The notes below the pieces were generated by a model, which did no database searches, was not told where the DNA came from, and saw only the letters and a program-made list of their open reading frames with translations. The translations under genes were made by a program, and so were the position numbers. Source: Acidimicrobiaceae bacterium UBA2093 (GTDB taxonomy: Bacteria > Actinomycetota > Acidimicrobiia > Acidimicrobiales > Ilumatobacteraceae). Taken from it: a stretch of DNA of 64,000 nt. The stretch spans positions 79,322 to 143,321 of the forward strand of contig DCZD01000002.1 of the NCBI GenBank assembly GCA_002331255.1. Direction: 5' to 3'. Shown here piece after piece: positions 1 through 10,750 of the stretch; position 1 is the stretch's first letter; every line of letters starts with the position of its first letter.

Positions 1-171
1 GCCGGCATCTCTGGTGCCACCCAACACATGGTGGGAATGAAAGGTTCGAAGAACATCATCGCGATCAATAAGGACAAGGAAGCACCGATCTTCGGCATTG
101 CGGATCTCGGCATCGTCGGTGACGTGCACAAGGTGTTGCCAAAGCTCATCGAAGCACTCAAGTCCCGCTGA
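1..171 (+). CDS. etfA: Electron transfer flavoprotein alpha subunit, C-terminal fragment
   Basis: The window opens inside this gene and only the last 56 residues are present. They match the FAD-binding C-terminal end of the ETF alpha subunit: the segments [27 protein letters not shown] and [10 protein letters not shown] are characteristic of the family. ETF accepts electrons from acyl-CoA dehydrogenases and passes them to the respiratory chain, which fits a genome region rich in acyl-CoA dehydrogenases. A hairpin follows directly after the stop codon. The identification is firm for the family; nothing can be said about the missing N-terminal part or about etfB. Confidence 0.93.
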   Translation, partial: AGISGATQHMVGMKGSKNIIAINKDKEAPIFGIADLGIVGDVHKVLPKLIEALKSR

Positions 172-188
172 CAAATTCATTCACCGTA

Positions 189-218
189 AAGAGGCGCCGC
201 CACTAGGCGGCGTCTCTT
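189..218. terminator. Bidirectional hairpin terminator between etfA and the convergent operon
   Basis: A 13-bp stem (AAGAGGCGCCGCC paired with GGCGGCGTCTCTT, one G-T pair) encloses the 4-base loop ACTA. The A-rich left flank and T-rich right end make it usable from both sides. The stop codon of the convergent minus-strand gene lies in the loop, so the hairpin ends both transcripts. Confidence 0.8.
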
Positions 219-1171
219 GCATGTATGGCACACGACAACCCGGTTGTTGAGTCCTCGATGGTCAGTTGTAGCGACCATCCGGTAGCTGGCTCAATTGAAT
301 CCCACAGGTGAAAGACCAAGCCCTCGATGCGCATGCCGAGCTCATCGGCATCGGTCGGCCAAGTATCGCCCAGGTCGAGGAACTGATGAAGGAACCACCA
401 GGTCGTTGACCGTCCATTTGCGCGACCGCGGCGCCGTCCGTGCGCACCGCCGCTCGACGCCGCCCACACCATCCATCGGAGTGCGAGGTGATGTTCAACT
501 TTGCAACGCCGAGCATCGACAGCACCAAGTGCTCCGAGTGCTGCGAGACCATCACCTTCAACGATTGCAATCTCGGCTCGGCCATTCGACGCCGCCGTCC
601 ACGGTTCGACCAGTAGACGAAATGCCGATGTGGTGTCTGGGTCGTCAAGTTCTTCACCAGAGGTCGTCATGACTCTTGTCGTTGACGGCGCGGGTGGGGC
701 AGGGAATTGGCCACCATCATCTGCATATGTCGCTGGGTCGTAGTCAGGTTCCCAGGTTTGCAACGCAAAGGGCATGTCAAGAGTCGAGTACTCGCTTGTG
801 TCGATCACGTCGCCACGCAGGGCACGTTCATGCGCCACGAGTGAACGGTCAGGTGAAGGTTCTAGATATGGGGCGAGTTCGACCCACGAGTGGTTGATTG
901 CGAGGATCTCGCTGATTGGCCCAGGCATAAAGGTGCGCATGGAGTCATCGAGAGATCGACAGGCAAACTCGGCTGGTGCCCACAGGGCGAGTCGATAGTT
1001 TGCCAGCGTGGCAATTGGCCAGACCTGGCGGCCGGTCTTGACGGCCGACGTGCAGGCATCGCGTACACGTACGAGTTGGCGCCACTCACGAGAAGACACC
1101 GTGTCATTGACGAACCGCACAAGTCCGTCGAGATCCACTCTGTGGATGAGTTCGTCGATGTCATTCGTCAT
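203..1171 (-). CDS. Conserved hypothetical protein, 322 aa
   Basis: I do not recognise the family. The product is soluble with no signal peptide or membrane segment. It has an acidic Pro/Asp-rich linker around residues 138-185 (DYDPATYADDGG, EELDDPDTTS) and an Arg/Gly-rich patch (GAHGRRRGRANGRS) near residue 245 followed by a Trp-rich stretch. It is the last gene of a minus-strand operon, 23 bases after the SCO1664-type gene, in the place where mycobacteria carry other genes of the mycothiol neighbourhood. A weak GAGGAAG ribosome site lies farther than usual from the ATG. No function is proposed. Confidence 0.7.
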   Translation of the reverse strand: MTNDIDELIHRVDLDGLVRFVNDTVSSREWRQLVRVRDACTSAVKTGRQVWPIATLANYRLALWAPAEFACRSLDDSMRTFMPGPISEILAINHSWVELAPYLEPSPDRSLVAHERALRGDVIDTSEYSTLDMPFALQTWEPDYDPATYADDGGQFPAPPAPSTTRVMTTSGEELDDPDTTSAFRLLVEPWTAASNGRAEIAIVEGDGLAALGALGAVDARRCKVEHHLALRWMVWAASSGGAHGRRRGRANGRSTTWWFLHQFLDLGDTWPTDADELGMRIEGLVFHLWDSIEPATGWSLQLTIEDSTTGLSCAIHARDAA

Positions 1172-1194
1172 GTCGCGGATGTGTCACTTCCTCA

Positions 1195-1920
1195 TCAGAT
1201 GAGTGGCCACGGGTGGCGTCGACCTGAGAGATCTACGGGGAAGGTGGGATGTTCCAACAAGTACGTGACTCGTTGTTGCAGGGCAGTGACTTCATCATCG
1301 TCGAGTAGTGCGGCCAGAGCCAATGGCACACTTTTGATGAGATTTGCTGCGACGTCGAGGAGGCGTGTCGGAATCTCCTCGCCACCGAAATCCCAGATGA
1401 CCGTGCGAAGTTTGAAGTCTTCACTAAAACACACGCCATGGTCGATGCCCCAGAGCCGGTCCTCGTTGTCCAGCAGAATGTGCCCACTTTTGCGGTCTGT
1501 ATTGTTCGCAATGAAGTCGAAAAAAGCGAAATCGCGAAGTCGATCATGAAGGTCGGGGCGGGACTCGTGAATGCTGAAGTAATGCTCATGTGGGTCTGCA
1601 TCGATGAATAACTGCAGCGAGCCCTCACCATAGGGCCCCTCTCGCACGATTGTGGGCGGCACGAGATCAAGACCCAATACCTCGCTGAGCAGCTGTGCTG
1701 CGACCTCTCGCTTGTAGAGACCTGGCGGAAAATCCCAGAGGGGTCGTTCACCACGAAGAGGTTTGTACACCGCATGGCCGTGGCCATGCCCTTCGTCTGA
1801 CTCGAGACGCACCAGCAAAGTGGCGTTACTGCTGTGAGCAAGGCGTCCGACTACTTCGATGACACCACGTGCAAGCAGTGCAGAGACATCGTCGGTCTCG
1901 GTCGTATAGGTGCCTGACAT
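1195..1920 (-). CDS. SCO1664-family protein with PI3/4-kinase-like fold
   Basis: The 241-residue protein matches the actinobacterial SCO1664 family (Rv2133c type). The second half carries a kinase-like signature: N140-T-D142-R-K followed by H147, and D160-H-G after a hydrophobic strand, resembling the catalytic and metal loops of phosphatidylinositol-3/4-kinase-like enzymes. A candidate nucleotide-binding lysine sits in VYKP near residue 53. A His/Gly run (GHGHGH) precedes it. The gene follows the DUF3090 gene by 4 bases and belongs to a conserved actinobacterial trio. Substrate is unknown; the kinase-like activity is inferred from motifs only. Confidence 0.85.
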   Translation of the reverse strand: MSGTYTTETDDVSALLARGVIEVVGRLAHSSNATLLVRLESDEGHGHGHAVYKPLRGERPLWDFPPGLYKREVAAQLLSEVLGLDLVPPTIVREGPYGEGSLQLFIDADPHEHYFSIHESRPDLHDRLRDFAFFDFIANNTDRKSGHILLDNEDRLWGIDHGVCFSEDFKLRTVIWDFGGEEIPTRLLDVAANLIKSVPLALAALLDDDEVTALQQRVTYLLEHPTFPVDLSGRRHPWPLI

Positions 1921-1924
1921 CAGT

Positions 1925-2467
1925 TCAATTCATGCGCGGACATGCGTGTCCATGCGGGTCTTTGGGGGCGCCACACCACCGGCACGGCTCACGACCGCCA
2001 GCAACGGACGTGTCTGCGGAATCACAGAATGCCTCTGCTTGCTCAGGAGAGATGAACAGTCGGACACGACCCGCCAGTGCATCGTCCTCATCGAGTGCAT
2101 CATCTTCATCCATGGCGGTCATATCAAGCTCGCTGTCATCCGACGCACCGATGACGAGTTCGTCGAACTGGATGAACATGCGCATGCCGCTTCGGTCGTA
2201 TCCGAGGCCGATCGTCCCAAGGACGAAGTCGACCTCATTTATGCCATGGGCAAGAGATGCGTCTGGCAGCATCGCACGTGATTCAGGAAGGTCTTTCAAC
2301 AGATTGCGCAGATGTTGCGAGATTGCTGCAACTTGCTGTTTCTCGCACTTCACGTTCAGCATGCGACCGTCCGCACGAATTTGGATGAAGAACGTTCGCT
2401 GTCCAGGTTGACCGACGGCCCCAGTGCGAAATGCATCGACGTCGTCGAATTCGTAGAGAAAACTCAT
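1925..2467 (-). CDS. DUF3090 family protein
   Basis: This 180-residue protein belongs to the actinobacterial DUF3090 family (Rv2134c type). The body is a predicted alpha/beta domain. The extreme C-terminus holds C162-x2-C165, H172/H174 and C176, which looks like a small zinc site, a usual feature of the family. A very acidic linker (DEDDALDEDD) lies near residue 120. The gene starts one base after the stop of the phosphomutase-like gene and ends 4 bases before the SCO1664-type gene, so the three are surely co-transcribed. Its role is not established. Confidence 0.88.
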   Translation of the reverse strand: MSFLYEFDDVDAFRTGAVGQPGQRTFFIQIRADGRMLNVKCEKQQVAAISQHLRNLLKDLPESRAMLPDASLAHGINEVDFVLGTIGLGYDRSGMRMFIQFDELVIGASDDSELDMTAMDEDDALDEDDALAGRVRLFISPEQAEAFCDSADTSVAGGREPCRWCGAPKDPHGHACPRMN

Positions 2468-2468
2468 G

Positions 2469-3122
2469 TCAGCTGGGGCGAAGATCGGACAATGAGCCGC
2501 CCGATGAGTTGACGGTGAGAACGACCGGGCCAGTCGTCAGATACGAGACCGCGCTCACCGAGCAGGTGCCGATGACGATGCGTTGGAAGAGGTCAAGGTG
2601 TGTTCCCATCGCATGGGCGATGAGTGCCTTGATTGGGTCTGCGTGACTGACGCACACGACGACACCACCACGGTGACGCTCACGGAGTGTGTCGACAGTG
2701 TTGGCCATGCGTGATTGCATGTCGATGAAGCTCTCACCATCTGGAAAGCGAAAAGTCGATGGCGCTCGCTGAACGGTTGACCACTCAGGCTTCTTCATCA
2801 GCGCAGACAATTTGGCTCCTGTCCACGCGCCGAAGTCGCATTCCAGCAGTCCTTTCTCGATCCGGACCCGCTGTCGGAGGGCCTTTCCGATGGGAGCTGC
2901 GGTCTCGCGAGCACGTTCGAGTGGCGACGCATAGATGGCGTCAACACGTGGAAGGTCGGCGAGTCGTCGCGCAACTGATTCGGCTTGTTCGCGACCTTTG
3001 TCGGAGAGGTGCAGGCCTGCGGCACGACCAGGAAGGACTTGTCCAGTCGTGGGGGTTTGCCCGTGACGTACAAACAACATAAGCGTGGACGACGGCGACG
3101 AAGAAGTCTTGGCACGAGGCAT
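2469..3122 (-). CDS. Histidine phosphatase, MSMEG_4193 family putative phosphomutase
   Basis: The 217-residue product has the histidine phosphatase N-terminal signature RHGQT (R19-H20-G21), an internal YASPLERARETA segment, and a second catalytic His in VCVSHADPIKA. It matches the MSMEG_4193 family (Rv2135c type), which heads the conserved trio with DUF3090 and SCO1664 proteins. The ATG at 3122 has no clear ribosome site upstream, so a leaderless transcript, or the internal Met at residue 15 just before the RHG motif, is possible. It is divergent from udgB with 51 bases between. The physiological substrate is unknown. Confidence 0.88.
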   Translation of the reverse strand: MPRAKTSSSPSSTLMLFVRHGQTPTTGQVLPGRAAGLHLSDKGREQAESVARRLADLPRVDAIYASPLERARETAAPIGKALRQRVRIEKGLLECDFGAWTGAKLSALMKKPEWSTVQRAPSTFRFPDGESFIDMQSRMANTVDTLRERHRGGVVVCVSHADPIKALIAHAMGTHLDLFQRIVIGTCSVSAVSYLTTGPVVLTVNSSGGSLSDLRPS

Positions 3123-3173
3123 GTATGCAAACTATTGCGGCATGCCACGTCATGCCAATCTAAGGTCGAACAC

Positions 3174-3857
3174 ATGTCACCAGAGGGCGCATGTAACGAT
3201 TCGATCGGAGCACTCTTCAGAGACATCAGCACATGTCGCGCATGCCCTCGCTTGGTTGAGTGGCGTGAAGCCGTGGCGCGAGACAAGCGAGCGTCGTTCA
3301 AGGATGAGACGTACTGGGGTCGAGCTGTTCCGGGTTTCGGCGACGCGTCGGCTCGAATCCTTGTTCTTGGCTTGGCACCTGCCGCTCATGGGGCAAATAG
3401 AACAGGCCGTATGTTCACTGGTGATCGAAGTGGAGATTGGCTGTACCGAGCAATGCACAAGTGCGGGTTGGCTAATCAGCCTTTATCGACTGATCGGTCA
3501 GACGGTCTCGAGCTCACTAATGCATACGTTGCTGCTGTAGTCCGTTGCGCACCGCCAGACAACAAACCAACTCCCGTCGAGCGCGACACGTGTCGTGGTT
3601 TTTTGACGCGCGAACGTGCGCTTCTCGCGCAGCTAAAGGTCGTGGTGTGTCTTGGTTCGTTTGCGTACGACGCAGCATGTCGTGAATTTGCGGTCCGGCC
3701 CAAACCAAAGTTCGGTCATGGTGTGGTGGTTGACGCCGAGACTGTCACTCTGGTGTGTTCGTATCACCCGAGTCAGCAGAACACCTTCACGGGGAAGTTA
3801 ACCGAGACGATGCTGGACGACGTGTTCTCAGTTGCCGTGCGTTTGGCGCAGGCCTGA
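3174..3857 (+). CDS. udgB: Uracil-DNA glycosylase, family 5 (UdgB type)
   Basis: The 227-residue enzyme removes uracil and related damaged bases from DNA. The family 5 hallmarks are present: GLAPAAHG (66-73) with neighbouring NRTGRMFTGD, and HPSQQNT starting at H198. Four cysteines C21, C24, C125 and C140 are placed as the ligands of the 4Fe-4S cluster typical of families 4 and 5. The frame is open upstream, but the ATG at 3174, preceded by AAGG, gives the normal family length and leaves room for the divergent promoter. The absence of the family 1-type Asp in the first motif agrees with family 5. Confidence 0.93.
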   Translation: MSPEGACNDSIGALFRDISTCRACPRLVEWREAVARDKRASFKDETYWGRAVPGFGDASARILVLGLAPAAHGANRTGRMFTGDRSGDWLYRAMHKCGLANQPLSTDRSDGLELTNAYVAAVVRCAPPDNKPTPVERDTCRGFLTRERALLAQLKVVVCLGSFAYDAACREFAVRPKPKFGHGVVVDAETVTLVCSYHPSQQNTFTGKLTETMLDDVFSVAVRLAQA

Positions 3858-3858
3858 C

Positions 3859-4764
3859 CTAGGCGTCGAGGGCTTTTTTCACCATCGCAGCAGCGTGGCT
3901 ATGGGCTGCATGTGCATCGTCGAGCATGGCAAACATGGAGAAGAATCCGTGAAACATGCCGAGGTAACGCGTGACAGAGGCATTGACGCCATTCTCCATC
4001 AGGCGACGACCGTATTCTTCGCCTTCGTCTCGTAAGGGGTCGAACTCAGCTGTAATGACAAGTGCCGGAGGCGCGCTCGCAAGAACTTCGTCGCTTGCCA
4101 TGATGGGAGACACGCGGGGGTCTTCTGGTCGTGCGACTCCACCGATGAAGTGGTCCCAGAACCATTTCATCGAGTCGGCTGTCAGCAGCGGTCCGTTCTT
4201 GTTCTCGACGAACGATGGTGAAATCATGTGTGCGTCGATCACTGGATACACGAGTAGTTGAAACTTCAGCGGAACTGGCTGCAGTTGCGCGACAAGTGCA
4301 GCCAAATGCCCACCCGCGGAATCTCCGCCAACTGCAATTCGTGATGCATCGATTCCGAGTTCTGTTGCATTGTCGCGTGCCCAGCGAAGTGCTTGGAGAC
4401 AATCCTCAAGTGCTGCGGGATACTTGTGCTCGGGTGCGAGCCGGTAATCCACCGACAACACTGCATGTCCGGTGCGATTGGCGAGCGACCGACATCCACC
4501 ATCGTGAGTATCGATGCTTCCAATGACCCAGCCGCCGCCGTGGAAGTACACGAGCAAGCCGGTCACGTCTGATGTCGGCTTGTAGAGGCGACACTTGACG
4601 CCGCTGGCATCGACATCGCGAATCTCGTGAACTGCTTCAGTCGAGGGGACACGCATTGTTTCGAACATCAATCGCGCCTCTTGCGGGGACTGCTCGTGAA
4701 GCGCGGGTGTGCCAGATGCCTCCATGAGGTCTGCAATCGCTTTTGCTTGTGGGTGCAATGGCAT
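3859..4764 (-). CDS. Alpha/beta hydrolase, hormone-sensitive lipase (HSL) family esterase
   Basis: The 301-residue product has the HSL-type oxyanion-hole motif HGGGW (75-79) and the nucleophile elbow GDSAGG (147-152, Ser149). Asp and His of the triad are in EFDPLRDEG and GMFHGFFSM near the C-terminus. It hydrolyses acyl or carboxylic esters; the natural substrate is unknown. I chose the ATG at 4764 because AGGAG lies at the right distance before it, 8 bases after the stop of the F420 dehydrogenase-type gene, rather than the longer frame to 4866. It is the second gene of a two-gene operon. Confidence 0.9.
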   Translation of the reverse strand: MPLHPQAKAIADLMEASGTPALHEQSPQEARLMFETMRVPSTEAVHEIRDVDASGVKCRLYKPTSDVTGLLVYFHGGGWVIGSIDTHDGGCRSLANRTGHAVLSVDYRLAPEHKYPAALEDCLQALRWARDNATELGIDASRIAVGGDSAGGHLAALVAQLQPVPLKFQLLVYPVIDAHMISPSFVENKNGPLLTADSMKWFWDHFIGGVARPEDPRVSPIMASDEVLASAPPALVITAEFDPLRDEGEEYGRRLMENGVNASVTRYLGMFHGFFSMFAMLDDAHAAHSHAAAMVKKALDA

Positions 4765-4772
4765 GATGGCTC

Positions 4773-5957
4773 CTAGTGCCCTGAGTCCGGTGCGGGACTT
4801 GCGTCGGCTTTTTTCTTCGGCGGCGGTACACCGACACTTGGTGCCTTGTCGGCCCACTCTGGCCATCGACGACGGCTGACGATGGAGAGCATGCGCAGCA
4901 ACTTCATCGCCTTCTCATCCTCTTGTGCCGGACGGGAGACAATGACACCGTCTTTGATCATGCGATTGATGACTTCCTCACCAAGTGCTGTGCGCACAAT
5001 CGTGAGTGTCCAATCGTTGTCCTCGCCGATACCACCAGTCGAGATATCGGCATGCTCGGCTGCAAAGTCTGGGCAGCTCTTGCATCCTTCCCGCGTCCAC
5101 TTGTGACATTCCTTCAAGTCGATCTCGTGGTACGAGCCATCCTTCATCCAGATCTGAAAGACGCCTTTGATATTCATCTTCACCATGTCCTGTTTTTTGA
5201 GGCCGTATTTGGCCTCGAAAAGCTCAGGGAAGATGGCATCGTCGAATGTCTTAGAGCACAAGAGCCCAATATTGAAGAGGAACGGCTTCGAGACCTTTCC
5301 GGCCTTGCGATCCCACATGACCGGTGGTGATGATGTCTGGCAACCCATGCCGACAAGTGCGAGTCGGTTGAAACCCTGTTCTTTCGCATCACGAAGTGCA
5401 AGAGGGTTCGCACAATAGGTGTAGCGACTACCAGCTGTCGCCAACACTTCTTCTTTGTTACGCGCGAGAGCTGGTTTCGCCTTCCATGCGTCGTCATCTT
5501 CGACACCGCTCACGAGTGCCGCCTCGATGTAGTCGTTCTCCATCAACCAGATGAGCATGGCTGACACAAAGCCGCCATCTTGACCCTTTTCGTGTTGTTC
5601 CTTGTCGGCGGCGCGAGTGAGAAGCAGTTGACGCCAAATTCCGCCCATCTCGTCTGGCTCGCGTGTTCGGCCGAACAGGTGCATGTCAGCAGCAGGTTCC
5701 CACGTGCGGAAGCGTGGGCAAGCCCGTGTGCACGTCGTGCATCCTTTCTCACCATGGATGCAGTTGCTGAGACCCAGTTCTTCCTCAAGGTGGAACGGCT
5801 TGTACTTACCTTCTTCGTGCTCGTACCCGATGACATCGTGTGGGCATGTCACTACGCAGCCCGCACACCCGGTGCACAGTCCCGTGGTGATCACCTCTTC
5901 ATAGAGTTCCTTCCACTGTGCGGTCCAGCGCTCGGCCTTGGCGGGAGTACTCGTCAT
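4773..5957 (-). CDS. Coenzyme F420 hydrogenase/dehydrogenase beta subunit-type protein (FrhB/FdhB family)
   Basis: The 394-residue protein carries an N-terminal ferredoxin motif C28-x2-C31-x2-C34-x3-C38 and further cysteines in CIHGEKGCTTCTRACP. The FrhB N- and C-terminal domains follow, with another cluster of Cys in REGCKSCPDF and a GGIGEDNDW segment. Family members bind FAD and F420 and pass hydride-derived electrons to iron-sulfur clusters. No alpha or gamma hydrogenase subunit is near, so it probably acts as a stand-alone F420H2 oxidoreductase. The second ATG (5957) fits the AGGA ribosome site; the first at 5963 is too close to it. Confidence 0.88.
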   Translation of the reverse strand: MTSTPAKAERWTAQWKELYEEVITTGLCTGCAGCVVTCPHDVIGYEHEEGKYKPFHLEEELGLSNCIHGEKGCTTCTRACPRFRTWEPAADMHLFGRTREPDEMGGIWRQLLLTRAADKEQHEKGQDGGFVSAMLIWLMENDYIEAALVSGVEDDDAWKAKPALARNKEEVLATAGSRYTYCANPLALRDAKEQGFNRLALVGMGCQTSSPPVMWDRKAGKVSKPFLFNIGLLCSKTFDDAIFPELFEAKYGLKKQDMVKMNIKGVFQIWMKDGSYHEIDLKECHKWTREGCKSCPDFAAEHADISTGGIGEDNDWTLTIVRTALGEEVINRMIKDGVIVSRPAQEDEKAMKLLRMLSIVSRRRWPEWADKAPSVGVPPPKKKADASPAPDSGH

Positions 5958-6024
5958 GGTCATTTCCTGAGACTAGGTCGGGGAGCGCATGTGAGTCATA
6001 CCCGCAACGGCACGTCCGACATGA

Positions 6025-6067
6025 GAAAGGCCCGCCTCCTCGACGTGAGTCGGGAAGCGGGCCTTTC
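6025..6067 (-). terminator. Hairpin terminator after glnK-amtB
   Basis: GAAAGGCCCGC (6025-6035) pairs perfectly over 11 bp with GCGGGCCTTTC (6057-6067), around a 21-base loop that can pair partly. It lies 14 bases beyond the amtB stop codon. On the minus strand it ends in a short T-rich run, so it should close the glnK-amtB transcript. Confidence 0.8.
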
Positions 6068-6081
6068 GCTTGGGGAACTGC

Positions 6082-8014
<1,933 letters not shown>

Positions 8015-8047
8015 GACCCTGTGCAATGAGACGAGATGGCCAAACGG

Positions 8048-10750
8048 TCAGGTGAAGTCCTGCATCAATCTTCCGAGCGCCTTTGCACCGACCTTCCGGC
8101 CGTGACGGTCAGAGACTTCGAAACGATCCGTGACGATTCCATTTGAAGTACCGATTGATGCGTGATGAACATGGATTCCTGCGGTGCTGAAGGATGTTGC
8201 TACGGCTTGCAGTAGGCCAGGTTGATCGCCACCAGAGACTGTTACGACGGTGTGCCATGGATGGGCATCTTGGTCGACAGACACGACGAGTCGTTTAACG
8301 AAGGCACGATCGATTCGACGTCTGGCATCGGGTTGCTGTTTGAGGCTCTCTCCTAAACGATGTGCCAATTGAGTGCTCGAGGGCTTCACGGGGCTTGTCA
8401 CGGTGAAGCTGTCGACCACGCCACCATCAGGCCATGTCGCCAGATCTGCCGTCACAACTTCAAGACCCATGTCGGCAAGTACGCCAGTAATACGAGCGAG
8501 AAGCCCCTTTGTGTCCCGTGTGGCAATTTCGATGCGCCACCGACGGTTGCGCACGGACGTAGGTGGGCCATCGGTCTGCGCGAGATTTTCATCTGAGGTG
8601 TCCTGCACAGTGACTCGAACAGTGCGCCCACGGGGAAGCGGTTCGATGAGTTCTGCATGGCGCACGATGTCTGCGGGCGCGTGCACAAGCACATAACCCG
8701 CTGCAGCATTTTTGATTCGGTCGCGCACCAAGGGGTTGGTTGTCATTTCGAGAGCCTTGCTCTTACGAAGTGTCTGTACGGACTCGCGGGAGCCGTCGAT
8801 CAGCTCCGGATGAGCGAGGACTTCTTGTACGCCACCAATCACGTCGATAAGACCGGAGTATTGCCAATCTTCAAGCTCGCCGCGGGCCTCTGTGAGATGG
8901 CGGCACATTTCCACATTCATTGGTGAGCCCAAGTACTCCGCGAGCTGTGCAAGTACACGAGTGTTCAGGTTGAAGGGTTCCTGACTGAGCACGGTTCGAA
9001 GGAGAGTGGATGCTTTCATGAGGGCGACGATTGTGCGCTCAACGTCGACTGGCAGCCTGAGGGGTGAAATGTGGGCGATGGCAAGCTCAGCCTGTTGGCC
9101 GTCGGTCGCATCTATGAGAAATGCAGCCATCATGAGGGAATCGGTGTCGGTGCGATCTGACATGCCGAGCTCGCGGAGTCGCTCGAGAGTTGGGAAGGTG
9201 AGAAAGCGTGTCGGGTCGAGTTCGGTGAAGTCACTACGTCGAGCATGCAGCACAACTGACAGATCGGGGAGTGCACGATCCAGCGCACCGACCAACTCAA
9301 GAAAGCGCCATGACCGTGCATTTCCTTTGCGTACAACTTCAATGAATGCCTGCGTGCTCTCAGAATCGAATTCAAGCGGCGTATCTCGGTGGACCGCAGA
9401 CCAATCGAGAAGTTCAGAACCTGGATCCACGTCTGCCGTATGGAGCGCAGCTTGAAGGCTTGTCAGAAGTACACGATTCGACGGAGGACTTCCTTGCAGC
9501 ACCAAGTGGTTGTCGCGCACGACGAGCCATCCTCCGGTGGGTTCCGCAGTTTCAGTTGGCATCATGCGAGAACTCGTTGTGCCGAGGCGCCATCTCAACA
9601 ATGGCGGTGCAACAATCGTGGTGGCGAGGACGACGATAAGTACCACCGCGTACAACTCGTCATCAAAGACGCCGACGGTGAGGCCAATACTTGCAAAAAT
9701 GAGGCCCACTTCGCCACGAGGAACCATGCCGAAGCCGACCAACAGTCGATCTGCGCTCGTGCCCCAAGCACCCACAGAAGAGATCATTTTCGCGGCGATT
9801 GCGATGATGGTCAGGACACCTGCCAATGCGAGGACGTGTCCGTTGGCGAATGTCGACACGTCTGTGTCGATTCCGATGCTGACGAAGAAGATGGGAACGA
9901 AAATGGTGGCCAAGACATTGAACTCACGAGATATGCGTTCATGATGGTCAGTGTTCCCAAGTGAGATACCGGCGACAAAGGCACCGATGATTGGTGCCAA
10001 CGAGGCTGCGTCTGCAGCAGAAGCCATTGCAAATGTGACCGCAGCGGCAAATACGGCGATGACGGACGGTGACTTGGCTCTGCCGCCAATGACTTTGACT
10101 ACGCGCGGCAACAAGACGAGACCGATGACAGTGCAGATGACGAGGAACCCAACTGCAATGCCAAGCGTCGTGGCAACTCCCGTGAGATCAACTGAACCCT
10201 GCTCAACCACTCTCGTGACGATGGTCAGAATGACCAGCCCTAGCACGTCGTCTGCGACCGCTGCGCCGAGCACGAGCCGCGCTTCGAGTGAACTCAGTGC
10301 GCGTAGATCACCGAAGACTCGAGCGGTGATACCAACGCTGGTGGCAGCGAGAGCTGCTCCGAGGAAAAGTGACGCGTTAGTGGATTCACCCAGTAATTGT
10401 CCGGCTCCGAAACCGAGACTCATTGGTGCTGCAACTCCGATGAGTGCCACGATGAGCGACGCGCGGCCAACTTTGCGCAGTTCGCCGACGTTCATCTCGA
10501 GGCCAACCTGTGCAAGCAGAATGATGACACCAACTTCAGCAAGGATGCGGACAGCGTCGGATATGTCGACTAATCCGAGAACCGACGGGCCGATACAGAT
10601 GCCGATCGCGATTTCTCCGATAACGGCGGGAACCCCGATGCGATCACAAATTTCGCTTGCGATTTTTGCGGCAACAAGAATCAACGCGAATGCAAAAAAC
10701 ATCGAGCCCCAATCGAGGCTGGCGGATGCCGAAACGAGAGCAGTGGTCAC
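8048..10750 (-). CDS. CPA2 cation/proton antiporter fused to a GlnD-like regulatory half with two ACT domains
   Basis: A 900-residue fusion. Residues 15-390 form a CPA2-type Na+(K+)/H+ exchanger with about 12 membrane helices and the ion-site pair D167-D168 in AAVADDVLGL. Residues 405-440 and 470-640 align by eye with the linker and HD region of actinobacterial GlnD (WLVVRDNHLVLQG; WRFLELVGALDRALPDL). The LLHDIGKG metal motif is degenerate here (FLIDATDG, 545-551), and no nucleotidyltransferase motif is present. ACT domains follow at about 738-790 and 833-890 (DTKGLLARITGVLADMGLEV; DQPGLLQAVATSFSTAGIHV). In GlnD the ACT domains sense glutamine, so ion exchange here may be gated by glutamine. 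The gene is coupled by ATGA to the winged-helix gene before it, and lies next to glnK-amtB. Confidence 0.88.
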   Translation of the reverse strand: MTTALVSASASLDWGSMFFAFALILVAAKIASEICDRIGVPAVIGEIAIGICIGPSVLGLVDISDAVRILAEVGVIILLAQVGLEMNVGELRKVGRASLIVALIGVAAPMSLGFGAGQLLGESTNASLFLGAALAATSVGITARVFGDLRALSSLEARLVLGAAVADDVLGLVILTIVTRVVEQGSVDLTGVATTLGIAVGFLVICTVIGLVLLPRVVKVIGGRAKSPSVIAVFAAAVTFAMASAADAASLAPIIGAFVAGISLGNTDHHERISREFNVLATIFVPIFFVSIGIDTDVSTFANGHVLALAGVLTIIAIAAKMISSVGAWGTSADRLLVGFGMVPRGEVGLIFASIGLTVGVFDDELYAVVLIVVLATTIVAPPLLRWRLGTTSSRMMPTETAEPTGGWLVVRDNHLVLQGSPPSNRVLLTSLQAALHTADVDPGSELLDWSAVHRDTPLEFDSESTQAFIEVVRKGNARSWRFLELVGALDRALPDLSVVLHARRSDFTELDPTRFLTFPTLERLRELGMSDRTDTDSLMMAAFLIDATDGQQAELAIAHISPLRLPVDVERTIVALMKASTLLRTVLSQEPFNLNTRVLAQLAEYLGSPMNVEMCRHLTEARGELEDWQYSGLIDVIGGVQEVLAHPELIDGSRESVQTLRKSKALEMTTNPLVRDRIKNAAAGYVLVHAPADIVRHAELIEPLPRGRTVRVTVQDTSDENLAQTDGPPTSVRNRRWRIEIATRDTKGLLARITGVLADMGLEVVTADLATWPDGGVVDSFTVTSPVKPSSTQLAHRLGESLKQQPDARRRIDRAFVKRLVVSVDQDAHPWHTVVTVSGGDQPGLLQAVATSFSTAGIHVHHASIGTSNGIVTDRFEVSDRHGRKVGAKALGRLMQDFT

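Noticed and set aside
890..1549. Open frame of 219 codons on the plus strand across two minus-strand genes
   Set aside because: It crosses the junction of the SCO1664-type gene and the 322-residue gene, both of which have better coding character and operon spacing.
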